Shown here piece by piece: positions 1-5,648 of a stretch of DNA of 15,061 bases. The translations under genes and the position numbers were made by a program. The DNA comes from JBEEJL01 sp049698095 (GTDB lineage Bacteria; Pseudomonadota; Gammaproteobacteria; Burkholderiales; JBEEJL01). Every line of letters begins with the position of its first letter. The stretch's first letter is position 1. The notes beneath the pieces were generated by a model, which saw nothing but the letters and a program-made list of their open reading frames with translations, was not told the origin of the DNA and ran no database searches. The stretch covers positions 1-15,061 of the forward strand of contig JBAVXA010000241.1 of the NCBI GenBank assembly GCA_049698095.1. The letters run 5' to 3'.

Positions 1-4
1 ATAC

Positions 5-89
5 AAGGATGGGTGCACCCCATCAACTCTGGTGAAATAGTAATTGTGGTTATTTGACGAGCGGCACGATGGGTTGCACCCATCCTACG
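5..89. repeat. Inverted pair of small GATGGG/CCCATC hairpins (REP-like)
   Basis: Two 17-base imperfect palindromes lie at 8-24 (GATGGG, 5-base loop TGCAC, CCCATC) and 69-85 (GATGGG, loop TTGCA, CCCATC). The first is preceded by CAAG and the second followed by CTACG, so the outer flanks are inverted copies of each other (ACAAGGATGGGTGCA against TCGTAGGATGGGTGCA on the other strand). This is the arrangement of paired REP units in intergenic DNA of many proteobacteria. There is no gene over this stretch. Dispersal elsewhere in the genome is inferred, not seen. Confidence 0.6.
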
Positions 90-125
90 AAATCTGCTGG
101 GCTTATCAGCGCCAGCCTACAGCAC

Positions 126-213
126 TGTCATTCTGAGCGGTAGCGAAGAATCTGCTGTTACGCGCGTCAAATCAACATCGAAAAGCAGGCCCTTCGCAAA
201 GCTCAGGATGACA
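126..213. repeat. Inverted repeat with ~31-base imperfect arms (TGTCATTCTGAGCG family)
   Basis: Arm one runs 126-156 (TGTCATTCTGAGCG, then GCGAAGAATCTGCT). Arm two, 184-213, is its imperfect reverse complement (on the minus strand TGTCATCCTGAGC, then GCGAAGGGCCTGCT). A 27-base spacer separates them. The arms could fold into one long hairpin in DNA or RNA. The TGTCATTCTGAGCGAAGCGAAGAATCTGCT-like word is, from general knowledge, a repeated intergenic element in many bacterial genomes. No transposase or coding potential is visible. A shorter related copy lies at 8812-8852. Confidence 0.65.
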
Positions 214-217
214 AACT

Positions 218-240
218 CCTTCCCCCTTCAAGGGGGAAGG
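218..240. repeat. Near-perfect palindrome CCTTCCCCCTT / AAGGGGGAAGG
   Basis: The arms 218-228 and 230-240 are exact reverse complements around a single C, so a folded form would open a few loop pairs. It lies downstream of yggX on the minus strand and could stop or protect that transcript, but no T-run follows it in either direction. It is better seen as another intergenic repeat unit than as a confident terminator. The bases from 241 to 316 show nothing further. Confidence 0.5.
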
Positions 241-316
241 GGCTAGGCCATTTGTTACTTCATGCATTGGAGTTGAATCTGGCAAGCGTTACGCGTGCGC
301 GCGGCGCAACCTACGT

Positions 317-589
317 TTACTTGGCCGGCGGCACATAACCCTGCGCCACTTCCGCGCCTTCGCCGAAGAAATGTTTTTCCATTTGCTCGGCTAAATATTT
401 TCTGGCTTTGATGTCGGAGAGATTCAGGCGGTTTTCGTTGACCAACATTTTTTGTTGTTCCAGCCATTGCTTCCACGCTTCTTTGGAAACATTTTCAAAT
501 ATGCGTTTTCCGAGTTCGCCGGGGTAGGGCGGAAAATCCAGTGCTTCGGCTTCGCGTTTTAGTTTAATACACTGTATCATGCGTGACAT
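317..589 (-). CDS. yggX: Probable Fe(2+)-trafficking protein YggX
   Basis: This 90-residue protein matches the usual length and pattern of the YggX family. It has an N-terminal CIKLKREAEALDFPPYPG block with the conserved Cys at residue 7, a central WKQWLEQQKMLVNE helix, and a C-terminal segment ending GYVPP. The family is cytosolic and linked to iron handling and protection of labile Fe-S clusters from oxidation; a specific iron-delivery role is less settled. The ATG at 589 has a good ribosome site (GAGG, 5-6 bases upstream). It lies 33 bases downstream of argA on the same strand, so argA and yggX are probably co-transcribed. The gap between them is very AT-rich and holds a 19-base word repeated after fba. 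Confidence 0.95.
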   Translation of the reverse strand: MSRMIQCIKLKREAEALDFPPYPGELGKRIFENVSKEAWKQWLEQQKMLVNENRLNLSDIKARKYLAEQMEKHFFGEGAEVAQGYVPPAK

Positions 590-598
590 AAAAACCTC

Positions 599-617
599 AA
601 TTAAATCAATTAGTTAA
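599..617 (-). repeat. AT-rich 19-mer, copy 1 (argA-yggX gap)
   Basis: Read on the minus strand this is TTAACTAATTGATTTAATT. It is identical over all 19 bases to 12787-12805 after fba, and its 13-base core TAACTAATTGATT recurs at 7743-7755 before gap. Here it sits just upstream of the yggX ribosome site. It may be a regulator site, a leader element or an old dispersed repeat; low-complexity chance is possible but less likely for an exact 19-mer. Confidence 0.5.
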
Positions 618-622
618 ATTAA

Positions 623-1993
623 TTACGCGCCGATGGATTTGAGAAATATTTTCGAGCGGCGCTCAAAGTTGTAGAGCATTTGTTTTTTCTCCGGCAGTTG
701 CGAGACGTCGGTTTCGGTGAAGCCGCGTTCGAGAAAAAAATGCATGGTACGTGTCGACAGCACAAAAAGTTTTTTTATGTTTTGCGCGGCGGCGAGTTTT
801 TCCATGTGGTTGAGCAGGCGTTCGCCGCGACCGGCGCTGCGAAAATCCGGCGTGACGGCGAGGCACGCGAGTTCGGCTGAGGCTTGATCGGGAAATTTAT
901 ACAACGCGGCACAGCCGATGATGATGCCGTCGTGCTCAAGCAAGGCGAAGTTGCCGATTTCCGTCTCCAGCACTTCACGGCCGCGCTTGACCAGAATGCC
1001 CTGCTCTTCCAGCGGCTCGATGATTTGCAGCAAGCCGCCCACATCGTCAATCGTTGCCTGGCGCAGATTCTCCAGCGAGTGCTGCGTGATCATGGTGCCG
1101 ATACCGTCGCGGCTGAATAATTCCATCAACAGCGCGCCGTCGATATGCCGCGTGATCAAATGCGTGCGGCCGACGCCTTGTTTGCACGCCTTGATCGCAC
1201 AGGGCAAATAGATACGAGCATCGTCGGAAAGATTCGCGGCCGTTTCCGCCAGCATGGTTTCTGCTTCCTTCGCCGTCATCTCTTCGAGCAGGTTGCCGCG
1301 AGTGTCGCTGACGCCGTTGGTATCCATGAGAAAAATCAGCTTGTCGGCTTTGAGTTCGATTGCCGCCATGGTCGCAACGTCTTCCATGGTCAGGTTGAAC
1401 ACTTCGCCCGTCGGCGAGTATCCCAACGGGGAGAGTAATACGACTTCCTGTTGCTCGAGCCTGCGGTTAATGCCGACGACATCGATTTTGCGCACTTCGC
1501 CGGTCTGCATGTAATCGACCCCGTCCAGCACGCCGATGGGTTTAGCGGTGATGAAATTGCCCGACGCCACGCGGATATCCGCGCCTTGCATCGGCGTATT
1601 CGCCATTGCCACCGAAAACAGCGCTTCGATTTCCACGCGCAAGGTGCCGCACGCCTCCATCACGCAGGTCAGAGCAGCGGGATCGGTCACGCGCCGACTG
1701 TTGACGAACTTGGTCTCGATGCCGCGCTCCTTCATCTGGAATTCCACCTGCGGGCGCGCGCCGTGCACCAATACGATCCGGACATCCAGCGCGGCAAGCA
1801 AATTGATGTCGTGGGTCAGCTCCCAAAACTTACCGTCGCTGACGACTTCGCCGCCGAACGCGATGACAAACGTCTTGTCGCGGAAGGAGTTGATATAGGG
1901 GGCAGCCGAGCGGAACCACTGCACGAAGGCTTCGGTTTTGAATTGCGCTTGCGGTTCGCTACCCGGGCTAATCGGTTGAGCAGAAGCAGTCAT
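623..1993 (-). CDS. argA: N-acetylglutamate synthase (amino-acid N-acetyltransferase)
   Basis: ArgA makes N-acetylglutamate from glutamate and acetyl-CoA, the first committed step of arginine synthesis, and is normally inhibited by arginine. The first ~300 residues are an amino-acid-kinase-like domain (FVIAFGGEVV, IVLVHGARPQ, SPLGYSPTGEVFNL, DKLIFLMDTNGV). A GNAT domain follows, with the acetyl-CoA loop RSAGRGERLL and the ending LFVLSTRTMHFFLERGF. The open frame extends 17 codons further upstream, but I chose the ATG at 1993. It has AGGA upstream (spacing ~8), gives 456 residues like other classical ArgA proteins, and a perfect TATAAT lies inside the longer version. It appears to lead into yggX. 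Confidence 0.95.
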   Translation of the reverse strand: MTASAQPISPGSEPQAQFKTEAFVQWFRSAAPYINSFRDKTFVIAFGGEVVSDGKFWELTHDINLLAALDVRIVLVHGARPQVEFQMKERGIETKFVNSRRVTDPAALTCVMEACGTLRVEIEALFSVAMANTPMQGADIRVASGNFITAKPIGVLDGVDYMQTGEVRKIDVVGINRRLEQQEVVLLSPLGYSPTGEVFNLTMEDVATMAAIELKADKLIFLMDTNGVSDTRGNLLEEMTAKEAETMLAETAANLSDDARIYLPCAIKACKQGVGRTHLITRHIDGALLMELFSRDGIGTMITQHSLENLRQATIDDVGGLLQIIEPLEEQGILVKRGREVLETEIGNFALLEHDGIIIGCAALYKFPDQASAELACLAVTPDFRSAGRGERLLNHMEKLAAAQNIKKLFVLSTRTMHFFLERGFTETDVSQLPEKKQMLYNFERRSKIFLKSIGA

Positions 1994-2018
1994 TGCAAAT
2001 CCTGGGGTCGATAGTGGA

Positions 2019-2024
2019 ATTATA
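2019..2024 (-). promoter_or_regulatory. Probable argA promoter, -10 box
   Basis: On the minus strand a perfect TATAAT sits about 25 bases upstream of the argA ATG, implying a leader of roughly 20 bases. No good -35 hexamer is visible at 16-18 bases. The box lies between the rsmE stop (2066) and the argA start, so argA can be transcribed independently of rsmE. Confidence 0.5.
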
Positions 2025-2065
2025 CGTCGAAAAGCGGCGGGCATCTCCGCGGGTCTTCTGCGGCG

Positions 2066-2794
2066 TCAATAATCGCCCCACAGCGCATTCATGGCGGCGA
2101 GGGCGGCGACCGCCGCAGTTTCAGTTCGCAACACGCGCGGACCCAGCCGGACCGGTGTGAAACCACTTTTTATCGCGATTGCCTCTTCGTTGGCGGAAAA
2201 ACCTGCTTCGGGGCCACAGAGCAGGATAATCTTCCCCGCTGGCTTCTCCAGTTGGCCGAGAGATGTTTTACCGCGCGGCGACAGCAGCAGGCGCGTGGCG
2301 GTGTAATCGGCAGAAACCACAAACTCATCGAATGACATCACCTCGTTCAGCCGGGGTAAGCGGTTACGCCCGCATTGTTCGCAGGCCGCAATGGCGACGT
2401 GTTGCCAATGTTGAAAGCGTTTTTGCGCGCGCTCGCCGTCAAGGCGTACAACACTTTTGTGCGTCTGCAGTGCGACGAACTCGGCGATGCCCAACTGCAC
2501 CGCTTTTTGCAAGGTGTCGTCCATTTTATCGCCGAGCGATAAGCCCTGTGCCAGAAAAATATGTATTGGCGACTCGCGCTCCACCTGGCTGAACCTGCCG
2601 ACGTCGACGCGAACTTCGTTTTTGCTTACGGCATGAATGCTCGCCGCATATTCGCCGCCGTTGCCATCGAACAAGGTTACCAGATCGCCGATGCGCAACC
2701 GAAGCACGCGCGCGACATGATGCGCGGCGGCATCGGGCAGAGTGATTTGCACGGCGCGCGAAAGATCGTCGGGACAGAACAGGCGCGGCGTCAT
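2066..2794 (-). CDS. rsmE: 16S rRNA (uracil-1498-N3)-methyltransferase
   Basis: RsmE methylates N3 of U1498 of 16S rRNA in the assembled 30S subunit using S-adenosylmethionine. It has an N-terminal PUA-like part (MTPRLF, HHVARVLRLRIGDLVTLFDGNG) and a C-terminal SPOUT domain. The trefoil-knot signature is clear: ILLCGPEAGFS, then LGPRVLRTETAAVAAL. The open frame starts at 2830, but homologues begin near MTPRLF, so I place the start at 2794 (242 residues). No strong ribosome site is visible at either start. It diverges from the phosphatase gene at 2899 and ends 72 bases before argA. Confidence 0.93.
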   Translation of the reverse strand: MTPRLFCPDDLSRAVQITLPDAAAHHVARVLRLRIGDLVTLFDGNGGEYAASIHAVSKNEVRVDVGRFSQVERESPIHIFLAQGLSLGDKMDDTLQKAVQLGIAEFVALQTHKSVVRLDGERAQKRFQHWQHVAIAACEQCGRNRLPRLNEVMSFDEFVVSADYTATRLLLSPRGKTSLGQLEKPAGKIILLCGPEAGFSANEEAIAIKSGFTPVRLGPRVLRTETAAVAALAAMNALWGDY

Positions 2795-2829
2795 ATTGTT
2801 CGAGTGGACATGGTCAGTGCGCTGCCGCA

Positions 2830-2838
2830 TGGTAGAAT
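2830..2838 (+). promoter_or_regulatory. Probable extended -10 promoter for the phosphatase gene
   Basis: TGGTAGAAT fits an extended -10 (TG-N-TAGAAT). It lies about 60 bases upstream of the ATG at 2899, in the gap between the divergent rsmE and phosphatase genes. A -35 box is not obvious, as is usual for extended -10 promoters. Confidence 0.4.
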
Positions 2839-2898
2839 AACGCTTTATTTTACCTGCTATTTTGCCCTCAGCGCAGTTCCGGGCACTTGGTTCTCATA

Positions 2899-3681
2899 AT
2901 GCTTAACCAGCTCATTCAAGCAGTCAAAACCGTCGCGCGCGACGAAATCATGCCGCGTTACCTGAAAGTGGCGCACGAACGTAAAGCCGACGGTAGCCTT
3001 TCTACCCAAGCCGACCATGCTGCGCAGGCCGCGTTGAAAATAAGCCTGAAAAAGATTCTCGATTGTCCGGTGCTCGGGGAAGAAATGACCGAAGCTGAGC
3101 AAAAGCAGATCTGGCAAACTAACCGTGACGCATTGTGGTGCGTCGACCCGATCGACGGGACTACTAACTTCGTCAACGGGATTCCCTATTTCGGCGTATC
3201 CGTCGCCTTGATGCGGGAGCATCGCTCGGTTTTGGGAGCGATATACGACCCGGTCGCGGACGAGCTTTTTTGCGCAGAGAAAGGCAAGGGCGCTTTTCTC
3301 AATGGCGTCGAATTGCCGATCAAGCAGCGCGTGCCGTCGCTGCGCGAGTCAGTGGCCGAGATCGACCTCAAGCGGCTCGACGACCATCTTGCCGCAGCCT
3401 TATCCACGCGCCCGCCGTTTTCATCGGCGCGCAATTTCGGCGCGAGCACGCTGGATTGGTGTTACGTCGCCGCGGGGCGATTCGACGTCTACCTGCACGG
3501 CGGGCAAAAATTATGGGATTACGCCGCCGGGTCGTTGATTCTTGCAGAAGCCGGCGGATTCATGCGCACATTGGAAAACCCAGACTTCAATAGCGGCGAC
3601 GTGTGGACGCGATCGGTGGTCGCGGCACTACACGGGAGCGTGTACGAGGAATGGAAAGCATGGCTCGACGCGCAGGCGTGA
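2899..3681 (+). CDS. Inositol monophosphatase family protein
   Basis: This is a Mg2+-dependent phosphatase of the IMPase/SuhB/HisN-like superfamily, 260 residues from this ATG. The metal-binding signatures are present: GEEM (first acidic ligand), CVDPIDGTTNF and, near the C terminus, LWDYAAGSLILAEAGG. Substrate cannot be read from sequence; inositol-1-phosphate, histidinol-phosphate or a nucleotide bisphosphate are all possible in this family. A TTG four codons upstream (2887) is in frame. I prefer the ATG because homologues start with a similar M-L-x-x-L segment, though neither start has a strong ribosome site. The gene ends 9 bases from the convergent pgl stop, leaving no room for a terminator. 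Confidence 0.9.
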   Translation: MLNQLIQAVKTVARDEIMPRYLKVAHERKADGSLSTQADHAAQAALKISLKKILDCPVLGEEMTEAEQKQIWQTNRDALWCVDPIDGTTNFVNGIPYFGVSVALMREHRSVLGAIYDPVADELFCAEKGKGAFLNGVELPIKQRVPSLRESVAEIDLKRLDDHLAAALSTRPPFSSARNFGASTLDWCYVAAGRFDVYLHGGQKLWDYAAGSLILAEAGGFMRTLENPDFNSGDVWTRSVVAALHGSVYEEWKAWLDAQA

Positions 3682-3690
3682 GGTTGTGGA

Positions 3691-4416
3691 TCAGTTAGAC
3701 CAGTATATTTCAACCGGCGTCTGTGTCTGACGCAGTATTGCCCGAATTGGCAATTCCTCAACCGCACCATCCTGCAGTGCGCGGTGAATAACCGTCTGCT
3801 TTGTCGTTCCCGAAAGTTGAATCACAATGCGACGGCTGGCGAGCAGTGCCGCCAGCGTCAGCCTCATGCGCGCGTGCGGTGCGCGCACCGGATCCGCCGC
3901 GATGCATAATTGACGGTTGGCAAGGTCAAGCCCCGCAGCCAGTTGCGGCGCGAGCAGAAACAGTGAAGCGAAACGCCCATCATCGCCCATTCCCAATATC
4001 ACAACGTCAAACGGACGCGACATCGCCGCGATGGCTTTCGCGCATTCGGCCGCGCCTTGGCCAGCTGTCTCGGCCGAATTTTTCAGCGGCACGAAGTGTG
4101 CTGCCGAGGCGTCATGCTGGAGCAGGGTACGTTGCACCATCGCCTGATTACTGTCGGGGTGACTGGCGGATACCCAACGCTCGTCGCTATAGGTAATCCA
4201 TATTTTGTCCCACGCTAACGGTTGTCGCGCAAGCGCGGCGAACATTCGAGCGGGCGTGCGGCCGCCCGATACCACCAGGCTCGCCCTGCCGCGCGCGGAA
4301 ACCGCCCTACGCAAATCATCGGCGATGGATTGTGCAAGCTGTTGCGCGAGCTGCTCGCCGCTATCGAATATTTTTTCTGCTGGCTTCATTCGATTGAGGC
4401 AATCATTCCTCATCAT
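3691..4416 (-). CDS. pgl: 6-phosphogluconolactonase with altered active-site motif
   Basis: Pgl hydrolyses 6-phosphogluconolactone, the product of glucose-6-phosphate dehydrogenase. The 241-residue frame is intact and shows family blocks: VVSGGRTPARMF (48-59), TYSDERWVSASHPDSN (75-90), LGMGDDG (141-147) and the ending QTQTPVEIYWSN. The hallmark GHTASLFP reads GRFASLFL, i.e. His to Arg at 148, Thr to Phe at 149 and Pro to Leu at 154. The His is regarded as catalytic in the family, so activity is doubtful. The ATG at 4416 overlaps the last codons of the zwf remnant, the coupled arrangement expected of a zwf-pgl operon; an ATG at 4389 is an alternative. With zwf destroyed, this gene has lost its operon promoter and perhaps its substrate. 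Confidence 0.88.
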   Translation of the reverse strand: MMRNDCLNRMKPAEKIFDSGEQLAQQLAQSIADDLRRAVSARGRASLVVSGGRTPARMFAALARQPLAWDKIWITYSDERWVSASHPDSNQAMVQRTLLQHDASAAHFVPLKNSAETAGQGAAECAKAIAAMSRPFDVVILGMGDDGRFASLFLLAPQLAAGLDLANRQLCIAADPVRAPHARMRLTLAALLASRRIVIQLSGTTKQTVIHRALQDGAVEELPIRAILRQTQTPVEIYWSN

Positions 4417-4534
4417 GCCAGGCCGAACCGTCGCGGCTCAACAGCGCCGACGAAGACGAAGGGCCCCAGGTTCCGACGGTGCAGGATTTCGGTTTTTCTC
4501 CGCTGGCTTCCCAGCCGTTCATGATCGGCTCGAC
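4403..4534 (-). pseudogene. zwf: 3' remnant of glucose-6-phosphate dehydrogenase gene
   Basis: Reading minus-strand from about 4534, the peptide VEPIMNGWEASGEKPKS, then GTWGPSSSSALLSRDG and AWHDEE before a TGA, matches the C-terminal end of bacterial Zwf (typical pattern VEPI-x-x-x-W-E, then AGTWGP and RDG-x-x-W). Only about 43 of ~490 codons remain. Upstream the similarity stops abruptly at 4523-4535, where the opposite strand begins to encode an internal piece of Edd. The stop codon overlaps the pgl start, as in a normal zwf-pgl operon. An open minus-strand frame of 78 codons spans this piece, but its first ~35 codons are antisense to edd and are not Zwf-like. Confidence 0.82.
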
Positions 4535-4855
4535 CAACCATGCGCTGCACCTTCCGGCCATCGCCCATGCCGCCGGCGTAAAGATCAACTGGGATGACTT
4601 CGACGCGCTTTCCGCCGTGGTGCCGTTACTGGCGCGCATTTATCCCAATAGCAAGGCCGACGTAGATCATTTTCATGCGGCTGGCGGCATGGGATTCCTG
4701 ATTGGCGAACTGCTTGGTGCCGGTTTACTGCATGAGATGTAACAACCAACGCGGGCAGCGGCCTCGCGCGCTACCGCGAAGAACCGTGGCTGGACGGGGA
4801 CAAACTTGAATGGCGCGCCGTGCCTACCAACAGCGATGACGAAAGCGCGTTGGAC
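4524..4855 (+). pseudogene. edd: Internal remnant of 6-phosphogluconate dehydratase gene, frameshifted
   Basis: From 4527 the plus strand encodes GSTNHALHLPAIAHAAG, then INWDDFDALSAVVPLLARIYP and HFHAAGGMGFLIGELLGAGLLHE, a clear match to the middle of Edd (Entner-Doudoroff dehydratase). At 4737 the frame breaks: one missing base after 4736 turns an expected His-Glu-Asp-Val into His-Glu-Met-stop. In the next frame Edd similarity continues (NAGSGLARYREEPWLDGDK) to about 4855, then becomes Eda. Roughly 110 of ~600 residues survive; both the N-terminal part carrying Fe-S ligands and the C-terminal ~185 residues are gone. No start or promoter remains. It is certainly non-functional as a dehydratase. 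Confidence 0.88.
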
Positions 4856-5404
4856 CCGATAGCGCGCGCTCTGGTGGCGGGCGGAATTCGCGTGCTCGAA
4901 GTGACCTTGCGCACGCAGGTTGCGCTGGATGCCGTGCGCGCAATTGCGCAGCAGGTGCCGGACGCCATCGTCGGCGTTGGCACGGTGACGCTGGTAAAAC
5001 ATTTTGAATCCGCGAAGCAAGCGGGCGGCAAATTTGCCGTGACCCCCGGTCTCACGCGCGAACTCGCCCTTGCGGCTGACGCTTTCGCCATGCCGCTGCT
5101 TCCGGGGGTAATGACGCCGTCCGACATCATTGCCGCAACCAACGAAGGATATACGGCGCTGAAATTTTTCCCTGCCGCCGCCGGCGGCACGACCATGCTC
5201 AAGGCGTTCGCCGGACCATTTACCGAGGTCGTCTTCTGCCCGACCGGCGGAATTTCCCTGGCGAGTGCGGCGGATTACCTCGCGCTCAGCAACGTCAAAT
5301 GTGTCGGCGGGTCGTGGCTTTCGCCGAAAGCATTAATGGACGCACAGGACTGAGCCGCCATAGAAAAACTCGCGCGCGAGGCTGCCGGTTTATCGCGCAG
5401 ATGA
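4853..5404 (+). pseudogene. eda: Truncated KDPG aldolase gene with premature stop
   Basis: Eda cleaves 2-keto-3-deoxy-6-phosphogluconate to pyruvate and glyceraldehyde-3-phosphate. From about 4859 the frame encodes ARALVAGGIRVLEVTLRT (with the catalytic Glu and the Arg), GVGTV, the Schiff-base Lys in ALKFFPAAAGG, and FCPTGGIS. The first ~30 residues, including strand beta-1 of the TIM barrel (PVVPV-like), are absent; the edd remnant runs straight into it in the same frame. At 5351 a TGA stands where homologues have Trp (AQD-stop), and in-frame Eda-like sequence AAIEKLAREAAGLSRR continues to a second stop at 5402-5404. A GTG at 4820 could start translation but has no ribosome site. I judge it a pseudogene. 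Confidence 0.85.
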
Positions 5405-5648
5405 TGTTGTTCTACGCACCGGCAAAAAATTTAATAAAATCAGAAGGTTATTTCCAGCTAGAAAATCCGGATGGTTTGCGTAACCGGCGGATATTCTCGC
5501 GGATCGCGAGGTATGTTATTCCGCGTGCGAGGTTTGCGAGCCGGTAAGTGTTTAATTAAGTCGAGCATAAGTATTCGTTAGCGAATGCGGCTCAGGTTAA
5601 ATGATAATATCCAACCATCCGAAATTCCCATAAAGCAGGTCATGCGCC
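5405..5648 (+). promoter_or_regulatory. tkt upstream region with hairpins and possible promoter
   Basis: No gene is present here. A perfect short hairpin CTCGCG-GAT-CGCGAG lies at 5496-5510, enclosed by ACCGGC (5483-5488) and GCCGGT (around 5540). A second hairpin, ATTCG-TTAG-CGAAT, lies at 5573-5586 inside outer arms GAGC and GCTC. Neither is followed by a T-run. ATGATAATAT at 5601-5610 resembles a -10 box about 40 bases before the tkt ATG, but no good -35 is visible. The hairpins could be an operator or leader structure; this is inference. Confidence 0.35.

Noticed and set aside
218..240. Palindrome as a yggX terminator
   Set aside because: The stem is strong but no T-run follows on the minus strand, and it lies ~75 bases past the stop among other repeats.
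1..316. CRISPR array or tandem repeats
   Set aside because: The repeats here are inverted pairs of different families, not evenly spaced direct repeats with unique spacers.
1451..2014. 187-codon plus-strand frame opposite argA
   Set aside because: It is the antisense shadow of the ArgA amino-acid-kinase domain, with no ribosome site and a low-complexity His/Ala/Arg-rich translation.
4403..4639. Minus-strand 78-codon frame as a new small gene
   Set aside because: Its second half is the Zwf C terminus and its first half is antisense to edd; it is a deletion junction, not a new gene.
4820..5353. 177-residue Eda as a functional aldolase
   Set aside because: It lacks the N-terminal strand, begins inside edd-derived sequence, has no ribosome site and ends at a premature stop. 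Catalytic residues remain, so I kept it as a pseudogene and not as an unrelated frame.
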